Source of the DNA: Stratiolaelaps scimitus
Taxonomy: Eukaryota; Arthropoda; Arachnida; Mesostigmata; Laelapidae
Direction: 5' to 3'
NCBI GenBank assembly: GCA_019614645.1
Contig: JABWDB010000021.1
Span: forward strand, 4,573,501 to 4,637,500
Length of the DNA: 64,000 bases
This document shows, one piece after another, positions 36,912 through 48,200 of this stretch; positions within the stretch are counted from its first letter, which is position 1, and each line of letters begins with the position of its first letter. Both the position numbers and the translations under genes were made by a program. Under the pieces are notes generated by a model, which did no database searches, was not told the origin of the DNA, and worked only from the letters and a program-made list of their open reading frames with translations.

Positions 36912-39002
36912 CATAAAGCCCAAAATAAGGCTATAGAAACTAACTCAATGTATGCCAGAAAATTATCTACGAAAATCGAGACCGAGAAGAAAAATGTCAT
37001 ACAATTATGTAACAAAAAGGGATAATGTAAATAGTTAATTAATACTATAACTTCTATAATCCTCCACGTATGTGCGAGTCTCATCGTAGCTATAAGATAC
37101 AGTTGAGGGGTACCAAGCTGTTCGCATGCGTGTAGACGAAGAGGGTTTTCACAAAAATGTAGAGTTTTGAATTATTAATTTGTATGCACAGACTACTGCA
37201 TTGATCATGTGGCAATTTTCTGTTCACATATGTTAGAGTATGAATTTCAAAACCAACCAAATTTATTAGCGGTGTCTTTGCTAGAGCTCACACACACATG
37301 GCATAAGTTGACCATATGATATCTCGACTTTCATCTATAATCAAGACAAGGCACATATCAAGCACTATACATATTAATAACGGACCATAAGCGATTAAGG
37401 ACAGCAAAAATCTGTGAAAGACTGAAGTGAAGGGCAAATCGATAGTATTTTTTAAATGTGATCGACTCAGCTGCTGGTGTTGTCTGATGGTCACATTGAT
37501 CGGCGTAGAGGAAAACACAGATTAGAAATTCTGCGTCCATTCGCCCAAAAAAAGGTTCACCTGTTGTGAAATGCTAAACGTATTGCAGAAGCCATCTTCC
37601 GCTTCTAGTCAGATGTACAATATAACAATATATAAAAGAATACAGTGGCTAGCAATCATCGCTCAGCACAGTCTCTATATCCCTGCAGCGATCGATCTTA
37701 GTCAGATTCGCTTCGTCTAGTCAGCTCGTCGTCTCCGAAACTCTTCAATAAGTAAATAGGTCGAGCGAACTCTCTCTCATCGTCGCTGAACGAAGAGGAT
37801 GAGCGGTCACCACAAAAGGTTCAGGCCAGACAAAGCGTTAGGTGGTCGGTCAGGAAGCGTCAGCTCCTAAACCGCGTTACCATCGCCGACTGTTTCATCT
37901 ACCCTAAACTGCCTTATCCTGCGACGCACCCTGAGCCACGCAGGTTCACAACAACCCCCCTAACGCGGTCACCTTATCTTCGTCTCCGGCTCTTCAGCTC
38001 TGCGGACTCCCCGCCACTCACAGGGTCGTTCTCGCCTCTCTACCTTCCTCTAGCGCTCGCTAGCTCTTCCCGAACGTCTCCCACGCCCTGAGGGGAACTC
38101 CGAGCCCGTTCGACCCTGCCCTAGACACCCATCCCCCCAGCCGTGTCCCTACAAACCCCCGAACCGGGATATAAGTTTTGCTAAGTCCACCGCTAGCGCC
38201 ATGCCCTTTTCTCTTCTGCCGTTAGGACGGGTCGTCGTCGTCGTCGTCGCTCCTGCTGCTGCTTCGAAGGCGGCGGTGTATCTGACTACCAGCTACAACG
38301 ACGAAGCCGCTGCTGCTGCTTTGAGGCGGCACTGCTGTGAGGCGTACGAGGGTTATTATATAGCGAGGATTTAGGCTACTTCGCGCGGCTGCTGTGGCCG
38401 AGCGAGAATCGTCGGCTGGCTGGCTGCCGGCCTGAGGTTCGTTCCGTTGTACACCACCACTGTGTTGGGGCAACGAAGCTGCCGTGCAGGCAACAGCAGC
38501 AGTAGTGCCACGATAGCTGCAGGAAGAGAAACGGACAGGCGGTAGAGGGTCACCCAAGATTCCGACCAGTGCCAGGGATTGCGAGTCGGAAGGGCTAGCC
38601 CTTCTGACAGCGCCACACGACCGGGGTTTTTGTCGGAACTGGCGGCAACCAGCACAGCGTTCGGTCATGAGGCAGAGCCCGGGGTCCGTGGAGGGGATTA
38701 TAGCTAGTAGGCTACGTAAGCAGAGGATTTCTTACCGTCCCATAGCCCCACACGCTCTCACTCTGTTCTTCGCTTGGCTACCGTACATCCTATACGGCAA
38801 CGGTCGAACGACCGACCGACCGACCAACCGCCATACATCCGATCGCTTTTTCGTAGCCGCAGGCCGACCAAGCAGGCTACACTTTTCCAGCCGCGTCAGC
38901 CAACTCGACAGTCTCACAGCGCTATCTCCCTCTCTCTCTCTCCTTCCTCTTCTCTAGCTTTATAAATTAGTAAGTTCACCAACACAGCAAGCAAGCCCGG
39001 TG

Positions 39003-39049
<47 letters not shown>
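39003..39049. repeat. (AGCC)n tetranucleotide microsatellite
   Basis: Nearly twelve uninterrupted units of AGCC. The run is open in all forward frames and makes a false Ser-Gln-Pro-Ala repeat protein. Confidence 0.95.
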
Positions 39050-40230
39050 TAGCCTAGCCCAGCGCTTCCGTTCCCGCTGGACGCCCGTGTACCCAGCCGG
39101 TGGGTCCATCGTAACGGAGCTACGGGAAATAAGTAGCCCAGGGGGCCTTGGTCATGAAAACGGGGGAAGGGGAGGCTTCGGCGAACGCACCGACGGCAGA
39201 GTCGACGAGGACGGGAGATGCCTGATGGGGGCTCTGAGCAAACACGAAAGTAGTTGCAGAACGTGGAGAATCCGAAGCAGCAGCAGCAGCAGCATCCGAG
39301 CCAACAGCGAGGGAGCCCAATTGCGAATATAAATTACAGTTTTAGCCGTGGCTCTCACTTCTCGCCGCGTCCCTGCCATGGCCACGCTACGCCACTCTGT
39401 CTTGTTCTTCACAAGCCTATGTAGGCTTATGTAGGCAGCAGCATCAGCGTTGTCAGTAGCGGCAGCCAAGTCTCGCGCAAGCCTTATTCAACAAAGGCCC
39501 CGACAGCAGCAACAGCAGCAGCTGCAGCTGCATCCGTGCTGCGTTAGACTTTACGTCCGTATACGAGACACGGTGGGGGTGGAGCCGGCTAGCAAGCGAG
39601 AGACGTCGTTCCGCAAGGCATTTAGTAAAACAGCAATGGAGATTGTGGAAACCTAAAAAGAGGCGAAACAGGAAATTGGCCTAGTTGAGCGGAGGACTAC
39701 ATGATGCACGGGGGAAAAGGCTGCGCAAGAGAGCCTTAAACATTGCCCAGTCGGCGACGCAGGATGCATATGCGGAAATGATGGATTTGGTGAAATGGGT
39801 TTCAATAGAGAAATATATATTTGCAGAAATGGCGAAAGAAATTATCCAGCTGTCTGATATGCCCCTCGGTACTAAGCAAATGTCTACAGATAGATCCCAA
39901 ATAGTCCCGAGACGAGTATCTTAGAGAATATGTTTAGTATATTTTACGCCTAGAAAATTAAATACACGAAGCTTGGTTATTTCGTGGGTAGATTGTTGGT
40001 AAAAGTCAACGTCAATTAACGGGCTATTCCTGGTGACGGATGTTACCTCGGAAGTCATAAAAACGATTCAATCAATCCAGTCGGTATATGACTCAACTGG
40101 CCGTCAACAGCTTGTTTATGTGCATATATACGTGAAAATGATGACAAATGCATTTGGGCAATACAGTAGCGCAGTCTAATAACATTTAAGATGGTCCTAT
40201 CAACGCGCTGGGCTGGACGTACCTGGTGAG

Positions 40231-40298
40231 GACATAAAAGAAAACTTAAGCATTATAAAACTGCAGTTGCTTTAATATAACAATAAAAATATTTAACC
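40231..40298 (+). repeat. Dispersed repeat copy B (AATAAA-bearing, about 68 bp)
   Basis: GACATAAAAGAAAACTTAAG starts a block that matches 63760-63824: 46 of the first 57 aligned positions agree, ending in CAATAAA then TTTAAC. It looks like the 3' tail of an interspersed retroposon or an old duplicated polyadenylation region. Confidence 0.5.
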
Positions 40299-40523
40299 AG
40301 TGAACCAGCGGCGACTATATGTAGTACAAGCTTAGCTAAGACTTTCTGAGCTTATGGATTTCGACAAGATACGGATGGAAATAATCAAGGTAATACTTTT
40401 ACACTGCAATACCCAGCAATTTTTTCAGGATTCGAAAATCCATTTTGCCCGTGAGAACTATCCTCCAATAGGCAGCCGTTCGTCTTCTAATTAACGCTAT
40501 CCAATCGCTACGTATAAATATCC

Positions 40524-41091
40524 ACAGGTAGATATTCCTACATTTATTCATTCGCATGTTCGCATTCACCGCTGAATAATCCGCTGATTTTATCTCTCGC
40601 TGCCAAGTAGTTAAATCAACCAAGCCCTGAGCCATATTCACACAGGTGTCAGCGATGAGGTAGAGACCAGCGTGGCGACCATTGACAAGTGCACTCGAAG
40701 ACATGGGTTACTCTCGCTTTGGTTATCCACAAATGTTCAGCTCACTGACATCGGTCCCGTTTCACGTCTTGTGCCAATGACAAATGTCGCACAGATACTC
40801 CTCCGTGTAAATCGGCCCTGCCACTGCTAAACCTGGGGGATATCCACAGGTGTGCGCCAGCCCTATGCCGCACCAAACCCTGATAGCCACAGGTGTCATA
40901 AGTATTTTCCCGGGCGGCGGCAAGGTTGGCTTGATATCGGCGAAATGGATCGGCGGTACGCAAGAAGTTGAATGAAGGAAATGTCTCACCCCCTTGACCC
41001 CTAAACATCTCATCATCAAGACTAAGCAAGCATACAGTATATCGAAGACATATCCAATCATTTACCTGCATGAGACGGTAGCCACAGGTGT
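40524..41091. promoter_or_regulatory. Homotypic cluster of ACAGGTGT E-box words
   Basis: ACAGGTGT occurs at 40642, 40846, 40889 and 41084, and a related ACAGGTA at 40524, all on the plus strand within 570 bp. CAGGTG is the E-box bound by Snail/Scratch/ZEB zinc fingers and by some proneural bHLH dimers. Two copies share a longer context, TAGCCACAGGTGTCATA. The cluster lies about 31 kb on the 5' side of the SNAG-domain gene. An enhancer role is inference; a decayed short repeat is the alternative. Confidence 0.35.
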
Positions 41092-41710
41092 CATATCCTA
41101 ATACACATACACCTTCCAATATTTTAGCGCGTGTAATACCGCACGCAGACGGTAACTGCCGATCTTAATTGAAGAGTGCAGAGGATGCTTATTTTGGTAT
41201 AACTGTACTAATCGATTGTTGTGGTAAGTTCAAATATATTATCTTAGCTGCGACTGCGAGAACAATCAAGAATGCGGTTGATTTCAACTACATGTTACAT
41301 ATCGTCAGCATTTGTTTTGCGAGATACATTTGCTCCCTGCTACGTCGGCATAGATGATCAATTCCCATGGCTCAGGTAGTCTATATTTAAGGAGAAACAA
41401 GGTTGGTTATCTCCGTGTAGACAAGCTGCAGAATCGAACATTTCGCCATTTCTTCTCCACTCGATGTTCGCGCGCATCTCCTCTTAGACAGAAAAATATC
41501 TACTTATCTACATCTAACGGACGAATTTGCCCCAACCTAGGGGGGACGGGTGGGCTTTCTTCTTTCAAACCCATACAGTTTTTGTCTTGTGACATGGCGG
41601 CGGCTGAAAGCCGACCAGCAGCTCCAGTCCAGACACCATTGCAAGACCTCCCCAGCGTGTGGTGGCTGCCGTGACAGTCGACACACGCCCTCTGTTCTAC
41701 AGATAGGCCG

Positions 41711-41738
41711 AAGCACTTGCTGCGACGAGCAAGTGCTT
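41711..41738. repeat. Perfect 11-bp stem hairpin
   Basis: AAGCACTTGCT (41711-41721) and AGCAAGTGCTT (41728-41738) are exact inverted copies around the six-base loop GCGACG. No gene context explains it. Confidence 0.8.
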
Positions 41739-42444
41739 TGTTTTCGCTAGCTAGTGTTGTTGCTGTCGCTGTCCCGCTTGCTATTATACGTAGAAGGTTG
41801 GAGAAGACACAAGTGGATGCCCCCTTCGAAGAGAGACGTATTTGTCAGTCACTCTGACGCACAGCAAGCCAGCTCGCATACGGAGTCTACGAACGCACTT
41901 TTCTGCCTCGGAGGAGCCTAGCAAGCGAAATATATACAGGAAAGACGTGGGAGAGGGGGGCAGGATCTAGCTTGTGAACTGAAGGCAAATAGTCAAATAG
42001 ATGTGCTGAAAGGAACGATGTTTCCATGAATGTGTGGGTGTGTGTGCAAAAGAGAGAAACAGAGGGAGAGAGAGAAAGAGAGAGAAAAACGGCGAGGCAG
42101 GTGTTGTCACACGTGAAAAGAATAAAAGAGGGAGGCCCGTTAGACAGTGCTCTTCCTTGTACTGTCACGTGAGAGTCCAAAAGAGTGCCAAGGGGGGAGA
42201 TAGAGGGCAGCTGAAAGTCGAAGAAAAAAGGAACTTGTATTTATCAAGATACATCGCCACATTGGCAGGACATATAGGCGGACAATACCTGGGCGAAATG
42301 TGTCATTTATTGATATTTGGGTGCTCTTGATGAGACAAGCCTATACGCCATCGTTACGATACAACCGCATGTGCTCTGTTTGGTTGTGGGTTTCGACAGC
42401 AATGGGTAGACATGTGGCCCGTACTCAATGTGAATTTCGCATGA

Positions 42445-42655
42445 AAGAAATCGCTCAAGCGGGTCAACATAATCGACTTCTTTTAGGACTCTCGCCATCT
42501 GTCAGTTAGCGGCATTTGAATCCCGAGGTGGAGTAGCATCTCCCCATAGAAGGCGATCCACCCAGTTTCGGACCTCTGCTTCAGGGGAATACGTTCGGAA
42601 ACCGTCAATGGGCTTATAAATGGCTGGCCATCCCTTTAAAAATTAATGATTTTTT
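42445..42655 (-). pseudogene. Mariner-family transposase relic, copy 2 (C-terminal fragment only)
   Basis: The minus strand carries the last quarter of a transposase of the same family as copy 1: a HLF-like region near 42640, EAEVRNWVDRLL near 42545-42580, GIQMPLTDRW near 42495-42525 and then, after a one-base deletion, ARVLKEVDYVD. At DNA level 42481-42515 matches 44654-44689 of copy 1 with only a few changes and one gap, and the RNWVDR stretch (42552-42573 against 44592-44613) is also closely similar. Its missing 5' side points toward copy 1, so the two are head to head. Ends and target duplication are not found. Confidence 0.75.
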
Positions 42656-42891
42656 TTGTTGAGAATTAGGGGATCGATGACGTGAAATGGTCAGAACCTT
42701 TACTTCTAATGTACGTAATCTAAAGAGCGACGAACGATAGAACCAAACGAAGTTTCTTGAACAAATAGACTCATTCCAAATACCGGCCCTGGTTTAACTG
42801 AAAGTCTATTACAGCTTTTCGGTTGATTGTAATAACTATCAGTGGTATAATTAAATAGGTTTGTAGTCACTGGAAATGTATCATATATATA

Positions 42892-42892
<1 letters not shown>

Positions 42893-42945
<53 letters not shown>
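42893..42945. repeat. (TA)n microsatellite, 53 bp
   Basis: An uninterrupted TA array, the longest in the window, lies between the two mariner relics. A further ATATATAT tract precedes it after an AG interruption (42882-42891). Confidence 0.95.
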
Positions 42946-42949
<4 letters not shown>

Positions 42950-43889
42950 GAGTAGTATGAAAAACATCATATCGCTAAAACCGTTTCCGGGATCGCTCGA
43001 GCCGCAGTCGGACGCTCGGCGCGATATTCTGATGTTACCTTTATTGATGTTACCTCTCTTTCTCGTTATCTGTTTACAAGTACTAGTATCGTGACGAAAG
43101 TCCAGTTGCCGACGTCACAGACTGGCTACGAACAGTGATTATTTTATTATTTCCCTCTTGCAAGTACGACTCAGTGTAGTAGTTCACAGTAGCCATAGTC
43201 TTTGCGGCGCCTAGTCTAACACGCGCGGTTCGATATACTATGACCTCAAACATCCGCGTCCGTCCTGCGTCGACCACCTGCGTTCACGCCCGACCCAAAC
43301 TGTGATTTGCAACGGCTATTGTGCGTATGTATTTTGAATGTGGTTCAGGTAGTGTTAAATGTTTCGAAATCATCGAATATGTCTTGATCCCGTTATTGGC
43401 CTCCCAATTCGATGCTGAGTGCAGCGCCTCGTGTAGATCGAATGTCTTCTTCGAAGCATCGAAATAGGAGGGTACTTACTATTATTTAATTCACATTACA
43501 CCGTATCATTTAGCTGTTTATGTGCCTTGTCCAAATCAATGCCAGTGATATTTGGCATATTGTTACACCGCTACTGAACGCGAATTACAGCTAACGGATA
43601 ACCGGTGATGCTATCACAGACAGGGATAACACTACGATTAAGCAGGTCATAATTTTCGAAATAGTCGCTCTCGTTATCCATCCGTCGCTGTAAACAATTA
43701 ACGGCAATCAACGGTGTTCTTTGTAACAATCGATGTATCACTAATGGCACTGCTTCTTTCGCTGCCGAATGTATTCGACTGACTAATTAGTAATGTATAT
43801 CAACGTAAACTGCTCCAATTTCGTCTGTAGGTTTGTGTATATATTTGTTATCCTGAGGCAGTAGAATGTCAGAGCGTTTGAGACATGGC

Positions 43890-44731
43890 GAGCAAAAATG
43901 TGCAAATCCCCTTTATAACAAAATCTTCATCTTCTTCACTATCTTCGTGCTGGAAAAAGTGATGCCGAAACTACGAGAATCGTATAGGCAACTCAAGGCG
44001 ATGGTGCAGTATCCCCAGGAATCTGTCAATATTGGTTTTAGTGCAGGGAACGTTCGGGGCGGCCACGAGAGACAGACGACGACGAATCGCTGCATCTTTT
44101 GAATGAAAATGCAGCTCAATCAATTGCTGTTCAGCTGGCAGTAGTCCAGACAACCATAGCGGATCGTCTACATGCGCTAGGATAGGTGCAAAAGGAAGGA
44201 GGGAAGTGGATACCACAAGGAATCAACAAAGATGCAAAACGGACAGTGGCTAGACCCAGGCTTCATGATCATAAAGTGCCAATACTGTGCATTTGATCTT
44301 ATGAAGGAGGTGCTCGATCATGAACTGTTCAAATCTGGTGAGACGATCAACTCTGACTGCTACAGAACTCAGTCAACTAAGCCGAGTTATTGACAAAAAA
44401 AACGGCCAATGGGGAGGGGGATGTGAAACGACGGCGGTGAAAGTGATATAGCAACATTGCTCATGTTGCTTCGGCGACGACCGCGGCTGGGAAATTCTGC
44501 CACACCCGCGTATAGCCTAGGTATTTCTCCGTCAAATTAGCACTTATTCAGACCCACAGAGCACGGGAAGTCGTCCAAAACAGAATCAAAAGTCCGAACC
44601 TGGGTAGATCGCCACCTAAATATTAAGAGACGTTTTTCCACCACGGGGTCCACATGCCTCTGACTGATAGATGGGCGAGAGTCCTAAAAAGCGAGGGGCA
44701 CTTTGTTGATAAGGATCCGCTCATTCTTTAA
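43890..44731 (+). pseudogene. Mariner-family transposase relic, copy 1 (frameshifted, stops, internal deletion)
   Basis: Pieces of a mariner (Tc1/mariner superfamily, D,D34D) transposase appear in order but in shifting frames: GDGAVSPG and the QYWF helix-turn-helix region near 44000-44030, GGPRET then NENAAQSIAVQLAVVQTTIADRL near 44060-44180, KEGGKWIPQ near 44195-44215, GQWLDPG near 44246, VLDHELFKSGETINSDCYRTQ near 44310-44370, GWEILPHP near 44488, RTWVDRHL near 44597 and MPLTDRWARVLKSEGHFVDKD before the TAA at 44729-44731. In family members some 70 residues, including the first catalytic Asp (TGDEKW region), lie between the KWIP and QWLDPG blocks; here only a few codons separate them. No terminal inverted repeats or TA duplication could be placed. 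This is a dead copy. Confidence 0.85.
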
Positions 44732-44956
44732 AAACTTACAGCAATTCAACAGTGAGTAGGAAAATGTGCGTACGAGATGCCAGGTCTCTCTCTCTCTCAT
44801 ATCGAACTAATTGCAACGATAAGGGAAGTAGTAGCATTGTCGCTCCTTTCTTTCTCTCTCTTGGTAATGGCCAAGTAGTTGTGTGCTTCGTTCATTGCGC
44901 GTGTCGGCCAACGGCTCGAAGAATAGCCTAGCGCCTACTTCTACGAGTTTCGTCAG

Positions 44957-45282
44957 CGTTGCAACAACAGCCCAGATTGGAACAAGCGGCACGGCTAAAG
45001 CAGGCGCTGGGCTGGGCGTGTCGTCCTCCTAGCGAAGATCTGTTGACAGGCGGGCTGGCCAGCAATGAACGCTATGGCCGAGGCAAGTTTGGGGGAGTCT
45101 TGGGCAACATTGTAGGGGAACGGTCTAACAGAGTTAGGGTGCTTGAGGAGAGGGATTCTCTATATCTGAGAGCGGTGATTCATAACGACGATCAAAGAGC
45201 AGCCATCAAGAAGCAAGGGTGGGCAAGTTCCCGCTACTACCCGAGAGTCTTTCTTCTATCTAAGCTGCTCCCCCGCCTCTGA
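44957..45282 (+). CDS. Candidate terminal exon, unknown product
   Basis: Follows a possible acceptor ending TTTCGTCAG. The frame of about 108 codons contains ASNERYGRGKFGGVLGNIVG and VIHNDDQRAAIKKQGW and ends in TGA. Composition is protein-like and free of simple repeats, but no domain is recognised and no AATAAA follows nearby. Confidence 0.22.
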
Positions 45283-48200
45283 CTCGTCCGGCCATGATGG
45301 GGTGTTTCCCGATGTCAAGTCAGGCGTCATCGTCATCATCTGCTGTTGCTGCGAAGTGTAACGAGCCGACAGAAGAAAATGAAACAATAGAACCTAAAGC
45401 GATCCCCTAAACGTAGCTGGCTAGCTACTGCTGGACAGACAACAGACGACAATTAATAAGAGCCGTGCGCATAGAAGACAGCAAGGGCATCCGACAGCCA
45501 CTGAGGCAAGTGGACCCGCCTGGATTGTGTGAAAAATCTCGCCCCTTGAGCCCGCCTCCCCTGTTCGGTGCCTTTGTCCGTGGCAACTATAAACGAGCCT
45601 TGTGATGTATGGTGTCTGTCATGATACATCAAACATTTGTACACACACTTGGCAGACCGACTTAGAGAGAGAGAGTATGAATGGTAGCTGAGAGCTCATG
45701 TGGTGGTTATTCCGATTATGGTAACCCGTAATTTAATCTTATTATACTTGTAATTTACAAGGTAAATAGCAAAGCGTTGTATTTTACGGAGGTCAAACGC
45801 TCTTAAGCATTGGACATACAAAAGGACGAACTGTTCCACTTTATGTACCACTGTATGAATTATATGATTAATCATACGACGGTTGTGCAGGAGATAATAA
45901 TAAGATGTCATCTCATGAAATTCGAACAATCTTGGCTGCTGGAGGCCAGCCGTTGTCTGCTCTCCTCTCTCACTCTATCCCATCTTGGCTCTGTTTAACT
46001 CCACTCTTTTGCCGTCACGGCAGACTCTCTCTCTCTCGCGCGCGCGTTCTCTGAAGGAAGGGACGAGGGATCAAATCAAATTAGCTTCTCGAGCTGCACT
46101 TTTGTCTTCGTAGATCGAGGACGGCGGATGTCTTCTTTGTAGTTGTTGTTATCAGATGAGAGTTGCGAACAAATGCGTTGTACACGCCGTGATAGTCGAC
46201 GATAATGAAGTCGAAACCGTCGACAGATAGACAAGCCCCCTCCCCGCCACCCGGTCACTTAAGCGGAGTTGATTTGGTTGAGTTATATAACTTCATCGGC
46301 GGCTATGCGTTTATTCAATGATCGAACTTTATTTTGTAGACATTGGATGGCTTCCTGATTGAACCTATTAATGCGGAGCCTTTTGTTCGTATTCAATACC
46401 CCCATAGGTAAAGAAAGTCAAAAGCGCTTTTTTAAGTCATTCGTTGCCAGCTACAGTGGGCGAAACTGGGTTAACACAAAAATTTAAAACACTGTCCAAA
46501 TTCAGCGGAATATCACATCGAGAACTTTGGAGCTTGGAGTTGGTAATAATTAATAAAAAACATATAAATTTGCTGAACAATAAATATCGCTGTATACTAA
46601 GAATGTGAGACGTCACTTCCCTGGTGTTAGCAATACTGACTAATCGTAGGATAGCATACACGATGTTGCAAGAATTGTTAAGCCTAGTTATGGATAGTCG
46701 GCCAAAAGTGTCTTGAGAGTTGACATCAAACCTTATCTAACAGCGCTGAGTATGTGCTAGTCACAAGCAATACGGCAAATAGCCGAAAAGCTTCATGGGA
46801 ACGTTAAGAAAAAAGGCAGTACTTGCCGAGTATCCATGAGAGCAAAACTGTTCTTATTTTCCGTGTCATAACAAATTGTGTAACATTAATGTTATTGGAC
46901 AGATCGAACAGGTAAGCATTGACCACACTCAGATATTGTGGACACAGATAAAATTCATGCCAATCACGTTCTACTATTGCAATTATCCCTCAGCACGATT
47001 TGTGAAATTTCTCATTTACCGACACACATATGTTAGTTAGCTTGTTATCTACGGGGTATGCGAGAGCTACTTGTTCGTCGGGCTAACGACATTTTTAATT
47101 ACAGGTTATTATATCATCATGTGTAATCATACTCTTTATGTATCCCTTCATAGTCTGTTCCGCCTTCCTCGGTCCGAGCTCTGCTTAATCTAAACTCACG
47201 CAAAATGTTCTCATTGCGGACGTCCCGACCCCCTACTCTCTATCCAGCCCGTCACTAACGCTGATTCCTGCCTACAAACATCCCACCACGAACTGTGCTC
47301 TGAATAATAGCCCATCTGCATAATAATTGAAGCAACAAGTTAAGGTTTACACGCCCACTAACAACAACGGCAATATCCAGACCGAGGGGAAATCCACCCC
47401 GCAAGCCTGCTGCCTGAAGCCACACAAACCGCTCATACGGGCCAAACACTCGTATGGCAGTAGAACGCTCTTCCCAATAGAGGAACGCTTGTTAATTCGG
47501 CGTTATTTCCAAAGGTGCATCATCATCACCACCACCGCTACCAGAACCAATCTCGAATCTGTACTTAGGCTGTGTACATGTGCTGTTAGCAATGGCTGCG
47601 AAGAAAGCTTGTCTTACCTATTTTCCGCCTTTCGAGACGAAAATGCCAACGGCGTGCGTATGTACATGTGTGTATGTATGTGAGCCTTGTCGAGCTTTCA
47701 GTGTCACCTGTCTCAGAATCTGTCTGACCCAGCCGCGTCAGACAGATTGAGCCCTGACCGATCAGCTATACATAGCCTAACACATAGAGCGTACGCAGAG
47801 CGTATTGCGACAACAGAGCAGAGACAACCTGCAATGAGAGTGCGAGTAAGCAGACCGCGCCTTTCTCGGTTGCTCTGCGCCTCTCGTTACTATGGCCATG
47901 CTTGCCACCCGAGCATGCAGCTCAGAGCTGATGTCGAGGAGGTAATCCAAGGAGAGTTCAAAAGAGAGAGAGAGAGAGAGAGAGAACAAAGGTCTGTTTC
48001 TTGCTGGGCAGGGTAGCCGCAGAGCGGACAGCTATGAGAGTGCGCAACAAGTGCGAACGAGCAACAGGTTTAGACCGTCGCGTACGCTTCCTATAGTAGA
48101 ACTGGTGGCCTTACCAGTAGGGGCCCTAGACGGCGACGACAGCACCATCTCTACGAGAGGGAGCGGCATTGAAGCGAGACCGAAGGCGATTCTGTGCTTG

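Larger units (their letters stand above)
33668..40230. other. No recognised gene apart from one weak exon candidate
   Basis: GA tracts at 34157-34203, AT array at 36889-36911, AGCC array at 39003-39049. An AT-richer part (35.1-37.7 kb) is flanked by GC-richer parts. One isolated TTAGGGTTAGG lies near 36643. Confidence 0.5.

Noticed and set aside
39003..39049. Ser-Gln-Pro-Ala repeat protein
   Set aside because: It is simply the AGCC tetranucleotide array read as codons.
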